From Periplaneta americana (taxonomy: Eukaryota; Arthropoda; Insecta; Blattodea; Blattidae), in NCBI RefSeq assembly GCF_040183065.1, contig NC_091119.1, positions 198,322,543-198,386,542 of the forward strand: a stretch of DNA of 64,000 nt, given 5' to 3'. A program made the position numbers and the translations under genes. Shown here piece by piece: positions 1-11,546 of the stretch. Positions within the stretch are counted from its first letter, which is position 1. The number at the start of each line of letters is the position of its first letter. Below the pieces are notes generated by a model. It was given only the letters and a program-made list of their open reading frames with translations. It was not told the origin of the DNA and ran no database searches.

Positions 1-338
1 TATTTTATACTGAAATGGCCCCCGAGCATAAAGTTCACATTGCCCTTGCTTTGAAATTAAATATCAGGATGACAATGTGCACGTGTGTCTCGATATGCGA
101 ACCCCAGCGTAGACTAAACACACACATACCAGCGACTGGCAGGTGCACTTTCTTGTCCACGCCAGTTTCTTTTCATGACCTTCCGACCATTCAATACATT
201 AAAAACATGTGGGTAGAAATATATTCTTAGTGTAGGCCTAACCACTTTTTCACTCTCAAAACTTAGAATGAGAAAAGTCTGGTTCCTTTAATACACCCCA
301 AACAATTTTCGTGTGTTAAGAAAGCATAGCGTATTTAA
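1..338. other. Unassigned AT-rich stretch
   Basis: No coding similarity, repeat or RNA signal is recognised. One TAGGCCTA palindrome lies at 233-240. The only open frame (15-230) has no recognisable motif. Confidence 0.4.
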
Positions 339-1300
339 TTGTTGACTAATCTCAGAATACTCGTACAAAATGCCTTTAAATTTAGAGTATTTGCTCTAGA
401 CTATGCCATTAGGAAAGTCCAGGATAACAGAGAGGTCTTGGAATTGAACGGGTTACATCAGCTGCTTGTCTATGCGGATGACGTGAATATGTTACGAGAA
501 AATCCACAAACGATTAGGGAAAACACGGGAATTTTACTGGAAGCAAGTAAAGAGATAGGTTTGGAAGTAAATCCCGAAAAGACAAAGTATATGATTATGT
601 CTCGTGACCAGAATATTGTACGAAATGGAAATATAAAAATTGGAAATTTATCCTTTGAAGAGGTGGAGAAGTTCAAATATCTTGGAGCAACAGTAACAAA
701 TATAAATGACACTCGGGAGGAAATTAAACACAGAATAAATATAGGAAATGCCTGTTATTATTCGGTTGAGAAGCTTTTATCATCCAGTCTGCTGTCAAAA
801 AATCTGAAAGTTAGAATTTATAAAACAGTTATATTGCCGGGTGTTCTTTATGGTTGTGAAACCTGGACTCTCACTTTGAGAGAGGAACATAGGTTAAGGG
901 TGTTTGAGAATAAGATGCTTAGGAAAATATTTGGGGCTAAGAGGGATGAAGTTACAGGAGAATGGAGAAAGTTGCACGACACAGAACTGCACGCATTGTT
1001 TTCTTCACCTGACATAATTAGGAACATTAAATCCAGACGTTTGAGATGGGCAGGGTATGTAGCACGTATGGGCGAATACAGAAATGCATATAGAGTGTTA
1101 GTTGGGAGGCCGGAGGGAAAAAGACCTTTAGGGAGGCCGAGACGTAGATGGGAAGATAATATTAAAATGGATTTGAGGGAGGCGGGATATGATGATAGAG
1201 ACTGGATTAATCTTGCTCAGGATAGGGACCAGTGGTGGGCTTATGTGAGGGCGGCAATGAACCTCCGGGTTCCTTAAAAGCCAGTAAGTAACTAAGTATT
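339..1300 (+). pseudogene. LINE-A: C-terminal half of a non-LTR reverse transcriptase
   Basis: A 312-residue open frame (339-1277) is the 3' part of a non-LTR retrotransposon polymerase. The catalytic YADD box is at residues 45-48, FKYLG at 112-116, YGCETWTL at 171-178, RRLRWAG at 233-239 and a basic [12 protein letters not shown] block at 260-271. The frame ends in MNLRVP. YADD is the reverse-transcriptase palm motif. The fingers, the first catalytic Asp and the endonuclease are absent, so this is a 5'-truncated, inactive copy, as is usual for LINEs. The first codon is simply the first Met after the truncation. After the stop the shared 3' end reads AAAAGCCAGTAAGTAA. It is the longest uninterrupted of four relics of this family here (others at 7866-8735, 23262-23928 and 23929-25131). 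I do not assign a clade. Confidence 0.9.
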
Positions 1301-1310
1301 TGCTATACAG

Positions 1311-2416
1311 GGTGTTTATTTAACTGAGGATTGTTTTTGTAAATAGTCTTAGTGAATCGCAAACCTATTGGGTCAAAATAATACAGATGATAGAGAAGTA
1401 TAAACTGGGTATATCGAAAGGAAGCCTATAGTCGGAAATATCTATTTGAAGCGCAACGACATTTTGAGGATCGTTTTTGTAAGCTACTTTGGTTTTCATA
1501 ACTGCTTACCGCGTCGACGTTTGATGGCCGCTGATAACAATCTCAAAATTAGACAGAAATGGAGCTCTATCGGTTCCTTGATCAAAAACCTCTAATTGGC
1601 AGAGTTATACCCTGGCTTGTTACGTGTTGTGAGTCACACACAATGTAAATTAAGTGGCGCCACTCTTATTGGCCATGGGCTTCTTAGATTGTTTCTTATA
1701 TGATGTGAGAGTCGGCACGTTCAGAACACAGATCTTGATCTGGATTCCGTACAACAGAGCTACGTGATGTATGGCACACATGCTCTCTCCACGTTTTTAT
1801 CGTTCAAGATCTCACTACACCGAACAGATTGTTCTGAGAGACAGTGTAATTGTCCCACACTTCGTCTGTACGTACACATGGATGTCTAGCTTGTGTTTAT
1901 TAGATTGACCAGTTGTGGCCCCAGGAATATGCACCGAGATTGGATGTAAATGTTTTTGCGTTATAAAATCGAACATATCAGATATCCTGTCTAATGAGAC
2001 ACAGGGAAGATAATAGTTAAATTATTAAAATTGTGAGAAATTTTAGACTCCTTTTTTTTCTTCCTTTTAGTTTATTTATTAACTGCATGCCCGCCAATAC
2101 AGTGTTATAAACATAAATCACAATCCAATGAAAGCTCGACTCCATCGTGATTGCATTTCTGTAGTAGGAGCGCTAATGTCTAATCATTGTGGTATGCACA
2201 AATTGATCGGCGAGTTTCTCACTGTAACTTGACAGTCTTGGACAATGGGATTTAACTCTTATGTCATGGAAGTTCGTCAGTTTGCCGCATTGGTCCGGAA
2301 TGTTGTTAGCTTTGTTCCGCTGGGAATGATGGGAAAAACTGGTTGTGTTACCAATCTGAGAATTTTAAACACATACTGTAAATTTCCTTTATTTACAGAA
2401 TTTACCAGTTTTATAA
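1311..2416. other. Unassigned; possible left transposon end at 1311
   Basis: A TA followed by CAGGGTGTTT at 1311 matches the end of Tc1/mariner-like elements, and an inverted CACCCTG copy lies at 2869. Only about 10 bp agree, so pairing them is speculative. The phrase GAGGATYGTTTTTGTAA occurs twice (near 1326 and 1467). No coding similarity is seen. Confidence 0.3.

Positions 2417-2471
<55 letters not shown>
2417..2471. repeat. (ATT)n microsatellite
   Basis: About 18 uninterrupted ATT units. Similar tracts elsewhere in the window end LINE-D copies, but no LINE tail motif is seen here. Confidence 0.95.
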
Positions 2472-2559
2472 GTTGAAGTTTAAAATCCTCTTTTTGTACA
2501 GGCGGTTTAGAATTTAGTCGGAGACAAAGTCGCCATAGACTATTCTGTTCAAATTCTAT

Positions 2560-2870
2560 AATTTGGAATTTCTCGTTGCAGATCTTTTCTTCTCCACTCT
2601 GTCCTAGAGTAGTGGTCGACAGAATTTTTGTCATCACACTTCTGTGATCCCAGAAGTGTAAATCAGGCTTCTTACATGACCCCAAACACGGAAATCTAAT
2701 CCAATTTAAATCCGGTGACCTAGGAGGCCATGGTACAGGCACTATTCTTCCTAAGGGAATATCGCGTGAACGGTTAATTTGCGGATCAATGTTTGTTAGA
2801 GTTTTTTTTCTTCTTTCAGTTTCTACTTTTCATGTAAATTATTGACCATCACTTTTGAAACACCCTGTAT
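2560..2870 (-). pseudogene. Transposase C-terminal scrap with one terminal repeat
   Basis: On the minus strand a frame from 2742 reads VPWPPRSPDLN. After a frameshift near 2700 it continues LDFRVWGHVRSLIY. The WPPRSPDL..DF..WG pattern is the last catalytic block of IS630/Tc1/mariner-type DDE transposases, whose third acidic residue lies there. The other two catalytic blocks are missing. The upstream end at 2869 is CACCCTG followed by TA, the terminal-repeat style seen at 4011-4682 and 54079-54511. This is an internally deleted, inactive copy. The block identity is well supported, but the subfamily is not resolved. Confidence 0.7.
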
Positions 2871-2879
2871 TCCTATGAA

Positions 2880-3607
2880 TATATATGTTAAATCAAAAAC
2901 CGTATGTGTTATGCATATTGAGGTTAAGCATTTAATTTAAACTGATAAATCATTGCGCGTTCTATCTTTGGAGAGTAATATGTATACTAACAATAATAAT
3001 TAGTGGTACATTAGATAACGTGCAATACCGATCGGGCTGTGTAACACGAAATTTGGTTGGATTTTTGTCCCATAACATTCACTTATAATTCAATAGTCTC
3101 TCGTTCGTATACATTGTGTTGGAAACCTTCTAACGTAATGGTCATGAAGCATTTAATATCGTGTGAAATATTCCTCCACACTTCAGTATTAACACATTAC
3201 CTGTCATTGGCGATAATTGAATCTCCTATTTTTACAGTTATTGGCTGTAGGAATATTTTGTCTTGAATCACTTTAATTGCAGATGATTAATCATATTTAA
3301 TGTGGCATAGGAATTTTTTGTTGGAATTAGGACATTTTACTTACCACTGTGAGAATTTTCTTCATTCGAAGTTGACAGCAATGAGTGGAGTCGGAGAAAG
3401 ATTGTGCATTGTAGGGGTCTACCAATGCGAACTGAGTTGCCAGAAATAATGCGACTGTGATTGGTCTTGCTGTTGATATTGCCACCTGAGTGGCTAACTC
3501 AGTGGTAACCATGGAAACCCGTTACTCGGAATGAGCTGATTGGTTCATTTGTCTCACATCGTGTACAACCCTGCAGTCACGATCTTTCTCTGTTTTTTTT
3601 TTTAGTA
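2880..3607. other. Unassigned stretch
   Basis: AT-rich and without recognised coding similarity. A near X-box (GTAACCATGGAAAC) lies at 3505-3518 and a T-run at 3592-3603. A 61-codon minus frame (3327-3512) has no motif. Confidence 0.4.
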
Positions 3608-4010
3608 TACAGTGGAGTCCCTTCGTTATTTATAAATGGGGGTAAAAACTATTAGCCAATCAAAGGTCATTTTGTACGTTTATATGTACTGTCTATTACA
3701 TTATTGGTCTTCTGTGCCCGCCCCTATCTAGACGATGTAACCACTGCCAGAGATGAACTCTGTGATTGGTAGAAAGGGTACAAAAACTGTACATACTTGT
3801 CTCTAAGCGTTCGAGGGACCTCGCGGCAGATTCACTACAAGTTTTAACTTAATTTTTTGTCTTAGTAAATGCATTATGAAAGGGTATCAGTCTAAACGAA
3901 TTAAAAATATTTTTGTCGTTAATGTTAAAACAATTATTTTATTTAGAGGAGTTAACACTGTAATGATTTACTCATATCTGTATGTGTTACTAAAAAATAT
4001 TCTCATTATA

Positions 4011-4682
4011 CAGGGTGTCAAAAAAAAGTATCCAATATTTTAGGAGGAGCTAGTATGCATCAAACATAGTACAAACTTTCTGAGATCTGAACACTTGTTC
4101 ATAGGAGGTGCTCAATGTGACGTCCATTCATGGCAATACATTCCTCTGCCTTTCGGCGTAAGGAATGACGCACCTTTTCAAATTTGTTTTAATACGTTAA
4201 TAAGGAAGTCCTGATAACGATCCCCAGTTAATCTCTGTGGTACCACGAATGGCCCTATTAATCTATCACCAAGAACGCCTGCCCGTAAGTTGATTGAGAA
4301 TCGGTGCTGATGCCTTGTTTCTTCAACTGCATGGGGATTTTCATCAGCCCACACATGCTGATTACGAAAATTCACAACACCATCTCTGCTGAACCCCGCT
4401 CATATCCGCAACCAGACTTTTGTTTTCAGTATTCCTTGCGAAGTATCATTGTTCCATGCCAGGGGTGTCAACTACGGTATGGTTATCTGGTAGTCTGCTG
4501 TATTGTAGGGTAGAAGAATGCATTGTCATGAATGGACATCACATTGAGCACCTCCTAAGAACAAGTGTTCAGATCTCAGAAAGTATGTGTTGTAGGACTC
4601 ATGCTTATTAGACATTTCTATCTTGTTTTGATGCATACTATCACCTCCTAATATATTGGATACTTTTTTTCTTAACACCCTG
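4011..4682 (-). mobile_element. Nested TA-flanked transposon with duplicated transposase tail
   Basis: The ends are CAGGGTGTCAAAAAAAAGTA and, inverted, TACTTTTTTTCTTAACACCCTG, with TA outside both. The minus strand carries transposase pieces. Residues like VLGDRLIGPFVVPQRLTGD (frame 4178-4375) match the central DDE region of IS630/Tc1-type transposases. A C-terminal tail RRKAEECIAMNGRHIEHLL with stop lies at about 4103-4163. The right end carries an inverted, diverged copy of that tail (plus strand, about 4525-4560, CIVMNGHHIEHLL). The inverted repeats therefore extend about 135-160 bp inward and include coding sequence. The catalytic core is incomplete and the copy is dead. Confidence 0.8.
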
Positions 4683-4704
4683 TATTTATATGTGTGATGC
4701 TAAA

Positions 4705-4919
4705 ATGTTAAATGTTATGTTTTTTATTTAACGACGCTCGCAACTGCAGAGGTTATATCAGCGTCGCCGGATGTGCCGGAATTTTGTCCCGCAGGAGTTC
4801 TACTGACATGACCCTGTCGCATTTAAGCATACTTAAACGCCATCGACCTGGCCCGGGATCGAACCCACAACCTTGGGCATAGAAGGCCAGCGCTATACCA
4901 ACTCGCCAACCAGGTCGAC
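4705..4919 (-). mobile_element. SINE-1, tRNA-headed, antisense
   Basis: Read on the minus strand it starts with a tRNA-like head whose acceptor halves GACCTGG and CCAGGTC pair perfectly. A box-B-like GGTTCGATCC follows. The body contains GACAAAATTCCGGCACATCC and the end is GTCGTTAAATAAAAAACATAAC. It is flanked by an exact 11-bp direct repeat GTGATGCTAAA (4694-4704 and 4920-4930), the mark of LINE-driven insertion. A second copy is at 24655-24888. RNA polymerase III transcription is expected for the family. Confidence 0.9.
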
Positions 4920-5102
4920 GTGATGCTAAATAATTCTTATTTAAGTTTGTAATATTTTCATGTATAAGTTTAAATAAATTTCTTTTTTATTCTCTACTGT
5001 ATCTTTTGATGTCAACGTCGAGTATAAACAAAGTCATCGCCTTATCAGTAATGTATTGAAAGTTTCCATAACAGAAGTTTCCAACGGAGGGACTCCACTG
5101 TA

Positions 5103-6471
5103 GTTTTAAGTATGGTTAATCGTTAAAAGGGATAATTGTTTCATTAGTAATTTATATCACATTTTGAGCTTAGTACTTATAAATTAAACGTGAGATCTGA
5201 ATTCCATAAGCAAACCTCACAATATCTGGTTTACTTACATGAAAAAGACAAGCCATGTCAAGATTGTCTACAGCAACTGGTAAATAACCGTTTTTGGAGA
5301 CTTGGTGGGTGTTGAAAACTGTCAGCGGATGTGACGTTGTGTTGTTTTGGAGATCCTTTCCTGTGCTACGTAGGCCGATCTGGAGAAACAAATGCATGCT
5401 CTAAATTTGGTTGGGTTAGTGATTGTCGAGTCCCTATAAATTTTTAATACTCTACTGCATTTTTCCCGTCAATTTGTGGACGGTCCCTGACAGTGACATT
5501 GTTTTGTCACTCCTTTGAGATCGACTTTAAGGTTCATTCAAAAGGTGAAGTCATAATGGTAAACTAATATTTTAACGAAAACTGTAACAAATTAAAGGAT
5601 TTCAAGAGCAGACTCAAACACATCTAGTTGTGAAGTGTCAGGGAAGCATTATTGATCATCTGAAATGTTTTCTCATATTTCTCGCCTATGCTGCAGATTA
5701 CGTAAAATTATATAAATTTGTAATTCTTTGTCGTGTTTTACCCATCAATAGGCCTTTTTTCTGTATAGTTTTTGTCGGTGTCAGTGGAGAATTGGGGGGA
5801 GAAAGACTTAAAACGTACCTGAAAACGCGTTCTTGCAATGGGGTTTGGGACTGAGAAGAACTGAATATGTGACCTCTAAGCCTGTTGGCCACTTGTCACA
5901 CTCCGATCATTTTCTGTTAACATCTCGTTTTATGTTGAATTAATCAATAAAACTGCTTTCATAATACAGAAACTAACAAAATATTGGCAAAATAGTAATT
6001 TATGTATCAAGGGCGAAATGAAGATGTTTATAGCGAGGGCTACAGGGTTACTGCCGAGGGCTTCTGGCCCAGGTTTAAACATGAAATTTCGCCAAAGCTT
6101 CATACATTATTTTGTGGCGTACTAATCCGTATTTAAATAAATTAAAGCTTTTTGATAAGAGTTTTAAGTTAGAAATTCGCTTTGTGTTTGTAAGTCTTGT
6201 TTAGCGTGTTTTGTTTTGGTATCTAGGGACTGTGTATAGGCCTACTAGAAAAAAAAAGAATATGTCGAATAAAAATAATTCGTTGTGGGAGGCCATGCAT
6301 GATGCTATTATTTCTGTGCTAAGTTACCAGTCTCTGAATTTAATAAACAATTTTCTGTTATGCTGGAAATGATGTTGGGACCTGCTGAAACCGAAATTCC
6401 TTCTGGAGTTGTTTTAAAGCCAATTGTTGTTGCCAATTAAGTAAATATATAGAGAAAGAAATAAGTCGTCC
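5103..6471. other. Unassigned stretch
   Basis: AT-rich sequence with no recognised repeat or coding similarity. Short overlapping frames on both strands (5170-5892) show no motifs. Confidence 0.35.
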
Positions 6472-6681
6472 GGCCTTAATTAAGGATGACCACGAGGATC
6501 CCGAAATTAATAGCAAATAAAAATATAATTAATTAAATATGAGTAATGTTATAAAAATAAAATGTAATAATTAATCACCACTGATTATCAATTATAAAAT
6601 AAAATCTTAGAAGATGACTTTTAAAATTATACTTATAAATAAAAGATTTTATTTAAAATTAACATATCCTTAATTAAGGCC
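6472..6681. mobile_element. Small AT-rich element with 16-bp palindromic ends
   Basis: GGCCTTAATTAAGGAT at 6472-6487 is matched by its exact inverse ATCCTTAATTAAGGCC at 6666-6681, about 180 bp apart. The interior is extremely AT-rich and non-coding. This fits a tiny TIR element, but each end is itself palindromic, so no duplication can be assigned. Confidence 0.4.
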
Positions 6682-6820
6682 TTCTGAGTGGTATAAATTA
6701 AATAAGTAAACAAATATATTTTTTTAGGCCCGCAAAAGTATAATGGGCTGTATTACATATATATCGTATTCATGGAGAAATTGAACAATTATAGATTAGT
6801 GCAGTACAAATAAAACCGTT

Positions 6821-7310
6821 ACAAATGAAATATTACATAAAAATATACTCTTTCACATAATATAAACAAAACTATACGATGTCATTTCAAAATGCTCTCG
6901 ATGACGTCATAACTTGCAGAACAATTGTCGCAAAAATATTTTGTTTCGACAGAAACATTTTTTTCTAAATATAAGCCTAGGCGTGTCTGAGCTTTTTTGT
7001 CCCAAACTGCCTCATTCAATTTTAATTGCATTTGTTGCCATAGTAACCATAACCATAGTGATTTTGTACAAAACAAATGAAATATTACATAAAAAATATG
7101 CTCTTTCAGATGATATTAAAAAAAAAGACTACACGGTACCATTTCAAAATGTTCTCGATGGCGCCATAACTCGCACAATAGTCGCAAAAATATTTTGTTT
7201 GTACAAAAATATATATTTTTAAATATAAGGTTATACGTGGCTGAGCTTTTTTTTTATCCCATACCGCCGCATTCAATTTTAATTGCAATTATCTGTTACT
7301 TTTGAAACAG
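6821..7310. repeat. 252-bp tandem duplication, two diverged units
   Basis: Unit 1 begins ACAAATGAAATATTACATAA at 6821 and unit 2 at 7073. Shared blocks include TCGCAAAAATATTTTGTTT and CATTCAATTTTAATTGCA. Unit 1 also holds a perfect X-box GTTGCCATAGTAAC (7034-7047), which unit 2 has lost. The open frames spanning the units are incidental. Confidence 0.8.
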
Positions 7311-7865
7311 CTTGCGTGTAAAAATCAACTGGAAGAACTGACGATGGAACTGGGCCTTCACATATAGGCCTAGGTCTACCAATCTACATCGTTATCCGTT
7401 TGGTTATGCTGACATTTGGCAAGTGAGCTGCATTATTTTGATAACTTACGCACCCCGACCACAACACCATTTTTTTTACGTAGAACTATCGGAACGTCTT
7501 TGTATTTTGCACGGTAGGTCGCCAACCTCTCCGTAATGATGTCAGAAAAAAAAAAGTGATACACTATAATCACTTAGGCTATAACTTTGCAACAAATAAA
7601 CATAGCGAAACGAAAGTACACCTCTGTGTAGACAAAGGAGTCCCGTAACCGTAAACATCCGCATCTCAAGACCGACGAGACAGGACGAAACATTCCTCGA
7701 AAACTGCGCTCCGGTGACCATTTTATGCCCGTAACTCCGTGAGATCTGAACCGATTCGCAAGTTTGAGGTGTCTCTTGATAGGGGGCACCGAGATCGACT
7801 AAATAAACGCGAAGAAATTATCCGCGGTAAGTTGGACCCTAGATTTAAAAAAAATAATAATAATA
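7311..7865. other. Unassigned stretch
   Basis: No recognised repeat or coding similarity. One TAGGCCTA lies near 7365. Two A-runs and a T-run are present. Confidence 0.35.
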
Positions 7866-8735
7866 CTAATTACTGGCTTTTAAGGAACTCGGAGGTTCAT
7901 TGCCGCCCTCACATAAGCCCGCCATTGGTCCCTATCCTGAGCAAGATTAATCCAGTCTCTATCATATCCCACCTCCCTCAAATCCATTTTAATATTATCT
8001 TCCCATCTACGTCTCGGCCTCCCCAAAGGTCTTTTTCCCTCCGACCTCCCAACTAACACTCTATATGCATTTCTGGATACGCCCATATGTGCTACATGCC
8101 CTGCCCATCTCAAACGCCTGGATTTAATGTTCCTAATTATGTCAGGTGAAGAATACAATGTGTGCAGTTCTGTGTTGTGTAACATTCTCCATTCTCCTGT
8201 AACTTCATCCCTCTTAGCCCCAAATATTTTCCTAAGCACCTTATTCTCAAACACCCTTAACCTATGTTCCTCTCTCAAAGTGAGAGTCCAAGTTTCACAA
8301 CCATAAAGAACAACCGGTAATATAACTGTTTCATAAATTCTAACTTTCAGATTTTTTGACAACAGACTGGATGATAAAAGCTGCTCAACCTAATAATAAC
8401 AGACATTTCCCACATTTATTCTGTGTTTAATTTCCTCCCGAGTATCATTTATATTTGTTACTGTTGCTCCCAGGTATTTGAACTTCTCCACCTCTTCAAA
8501 AGATAAATTTCCAATTTTTATATTTCCATTTCGTACAATATTCCCGTCACGAGACATAATCATATACTTTGTCTTTTCGGGATTTACTTCCAAACTTATC
8601 TCTTTACTTGCTTCTAGTAAAATTCCCGTGTTTTCCCTAATCGTTTGTGGATTTTCTCCTAACATATTCACGTCATCCGCATTGATAAGGAGCTGATGCA
8701 ACCCGTTCAATTCCAAACCCTCTCTGTTATCTAAA
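7866..8735 (-). pseudogene. LINE-A copy 2: reverse transcriptase C-terminus with a nonsense codon
   Basis: It is the same product as at 339-1300, read on the minus strand from about 8735 ([10 protein letters not shown]) to the MNLRVP stop at 7880. At the usual YADD position this copy reads NADD, because Tyr is changed, and this would impair the palm motif. One in-frame stop at 8390-8392 (TCG to TAG in the YYSVEK stretch) splits the product into two frames that stay in register. A codon is missing in the DDRDW segment. The 3' end carries the AAAAGCCAGTAA tail followed by AT-rich units. The element is 5'-truncated near 8735, and the upstream part of the open frame (8736-8908) is unrelated sequence. 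Confidence 0.9.
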
Positions 8736-8736
8736 A

Positions 8737-10265
8737 TAATAGTCGTAAAAATTTGTGAACTTAAAAATGACTCAAAATTCAAACGCTGAGAAAATGTAAA
8801 AGTAGATACAATCAGAAATGGAGAAAACGAATCAAACAAGCCCAAGACTAGCGCTGTGGAGTACAAGAGACGATATAGAGAGCATAAAAGAGCGGCGGCG
8901 TACGCCAATTCTGTGGACTTTGTGGCTAGAACATTTCTCTCGTCAATTTCGCCCAGAACCCCCTTTCCTGTTCATCCATAAACGCTCCGACTCCACTAGT
9001 GAGCCACTGCTGCTTTTTTTTTTTTTTTCTTCATAAAATGACTGTTCTGTTTGAGTCTCCACTTCAAACCCAACAATTGGATATGTCTGGAGTTAAAACA
9101 CAGCGTTTCCCTCTAACCTTCCCTTAACACTATTTATAAAGTGAAATTCCGGCCTTATTACATAGAAATGCAAATCTGTTAGAGTGTAAGCTGTCACTTT
9201 GTATATATTTTTGTCGGAGTTAAACGTTATGAAATATCTGTGCATCCCTTTATTTGAGACAGTTGTACACCGAAAACATTGGCATTCCGAATGGTGATGG
9301 GGATCCATTTATTTGATTTAGAATAATGGGCTGTTATACAGCAACTTGTAAGACATTATGAGCGTACGAAATGAAGGATTTATTGACTTGTTACACTTTG
9401 GACTCCAAGTAAAACTTTGTTTGTGAAGGGTTTCCAAAGTGCGATTTCAAGATGAAGACACTCTAAACGATTGCGCACGAAACATGGAAAACAAACCCAG
9501 CTGACCGAAATCACGCGATCCTACGCATGTGCAAAGATATTCAGCTGATCTACTGTCTTTTTTATACAGCTCGTGGGATTTTATGTTGCCATAGATACGT
9601 AAAATACGCTAATGCATGTTGATAAGGAGATTTTATTTATTGTTTTATTATGTAATACCGATTTTTAAAAGAGATAGGACTGCGAATATTACATAGGTAT
9701 GAATCTTTTCAGTTCGGGGTATAAAATTTACACAAAGCGTTTAAAACAAAAATTATAGGCCTATACATTTTATGAAAACAAATAGTCTATAAGAACATAA
9801 TAGATTCTGCAAAGGAAGATTATGTGCTGATGGGAACTTTACTTTAAAAGTTAGAACAGAAAAAATTAAGAAAGTGTAGTAATAAAGACACATTTCGGGT
9901 TTAACGATTTCAGAAAGGTGTTTTACAACGTTAGCAGGGAAATAATATTTGAAATTCTGAAAGATGTTGATGATCCAAACCAATCAATAAACGCAGTTTA
10001 TAATTTGTCTTACTAGGGGATTCTGAAGATGACCTCCAACGTTTGTTTTTATAATTACAACTCGTTTCTGAGGAATACGAGATGGAAATTTCAGTTGATA
10101 GGACTAAATTAGCGGTCATCGGAAAAAAAAAAAATATGTCCGTAGCAGGATTTTCCTTTATAATAAAGCTGTACGTCTCCTGTTTTGAATATTTAGGTTG
10201 AAATTTAAGCTATGAACAGGTAAAAGATATTTCTACAAAATTTAAATTATTTTGCTTATATAGTG
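8737..10265. other. Unassigned stretch
   Basis: No convincing coding similarity or repeat structure. It contains a T-run (9014-9028) and a TAGGCCTA near 9756. Short minus-strand frames have no motifs. Confidence 0.35.
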
Positions 10266-10269
10266 AATG

Positions 10270-10640
10270 TTATTAATAACATTTTCAAACTTTCTCTTGT
10301 CCAGAAACATACAAGAATCAAAGCCTATAAAACATCAATGTGACCTGTGCTCGTATATGGAAGTGAAGCCTGGACCATAAGTAAATATGATAAACATAGA
10401 ATCACTCCCAGTGAAATGAAATTTTTAAGAATAACTGCGGGCTATTACAAAATTAGACAGGGAAAAAGCATAGATATTTTCAAAGAAAAGTAGATCCTAT
10501 TTTGGAGAAAATTCAAAATATGGACAGAAATGGAAATCTCATATACTCAGAATACCACCAAGTAGAATATCACGCCAAATAATAAACTACCTGCTGTCCT
10601 TTAGGAAAAATATCTTTGGCCTTCCACTGAAACGATTTGG
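10270..10640 (+). pseudogene. LINE-B: degraded reverse-transcriptase tail
   Basis: A plus-strand frame with several stops reads TRIKAYKTSM, stop, PVLVYGSEAWTISK, then EMKFLRITAGY. This is the post-palm segment of LINE polymerases, in which YG.EAWT corresponds to YGCETWT of LINE-A. The sequence is clearly a different family. After a frameshift near 10490, VDPILEKIQ follows. No catalytic motif remains and the boundaries are approximate. Confidence 0.65.
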
Positions 10641-10929
10641 TAAAATCGTAACAGACCAATAGATTTAATATAAGGTAGGGGATAGGAAGAATAAGTTTTA
10701 TTACGTCATCTAATGATGATAGACATCGGTGAGATTTTATGTTGACAAGAAATTGACACTGGAATGACAGCGGAAACAAAAGAGAATACAAACTTCTCTC
10801 ATATGTTCACAGATTGAATATAATTGAACACCTCAATTGACAAACACCCCAAGTCTCTCTTGAACAATTTACCGGTAGGTACTTCAATGGACTTGGGATG
10901 TTTGTCACTTCAGGTCTTCAGTCACACTA

Positions 10930-11125
10930 GTTTGAAAATCGTGGCCACCGGAGTTGCTCTCGGGCGTGGGTTCCATTCCCGCGTGGGCTGATTATCTGGT
11001 TGTTTTTTTCCGAGGTTTTCCCCAACCGTAAGGCGAATGTTAGGTAAAATCTATGGCGAATCCTTGGCCTCATCTCGCCAAATACCAACTCGCTATCACC
11101 AATTCCATCGACGCCAAATAAACCA
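10930..11125 (+). mobile_element. SINE-4, tRNA-derived, head partly deleted
   Basis: It shares GGCCACCGG, CTCGGGCGTGGGTTC and the CCGAGGTTTTCCCCAACC body with other SINE-4 copies. A box-B-like GGGTTCCATTCCC lies at about 10969-10981. The box A part of the tRNA-like head has been lost compared with the copy at 32266. The body ends with CTATCACCAATTCCATCGAC. No clear target duplication is seen. Confidence 0.75.
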
Positions 11126-11546
11126 GTAAAAAAATTGAAAAATTGTTACATTTTTCTATTGCATTCTCATTTTTAATTTCCTAGAATTCTGGGAAATGTA
11201 TGAAGCTTTCTTTAGAATAAAAAATATTTTAGGAGTGTGTTAGTGACGCGGTACTAGTTCTATCAGTATTCACAGTGTAAACCCGCTGATACAAGTGTTG
11301 TTGCCCGGTAAGCTTGCAGTGATAAGAGGTGCATGCATACATATAAATGCGATGCAGAACGGGTTTTAATCGTATGTTAAATATTACGAAACCTTAAAGA
11401 CGTGGCAGGATGCTCTGTTAAGACAACAGGAGTGCATTTTTTCATGCCTAGTTGTGCACATTAATTTTGAAACATCAGAATCAATTCAGACATATTTCCT
11501 CCAATTGCAAGACATACGTACTGTATTTATAATTGATTTAACAATA
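11126..11546. other. Unassigned stretch
   Basis: AT-rich with no recognised element. A TAGTGACGCGGTACTAG near-palindrome lies at about 11239-11255. Confidence 0.3.

Larger units (their letters stand above)
3610..5100. mobile_element. TA-flanked TIR element hosting two nested insertions
   Basis: The ends are inverted repeats: CAGTGGAGTCCCTTCGTT at 3610 and AACGGAGGGACTCCACTG ending at 5100. Each is flanked outside by TA (3608-3609 and 5101-5102), the duplication typical of Tc1/mariner transposition. Inside lie a second TA-flanked element (4011-4682) and a SINE with an 11-bp duplication (4705-4919). Removing both leaves about 0.6 kb without a reading frame, so the outer element is probably a non-autonomous MITE. 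The order of events is outer element first, then the two insertions. Confidence 0.75.

Noticed and set aside
1311..2869. Single 1.56-kb transposon bounded by CAGGGTG and CACCCTG
   Set aside because: Only the outermost 10 bp agree. The two ends probably belong to different elements of the same style.
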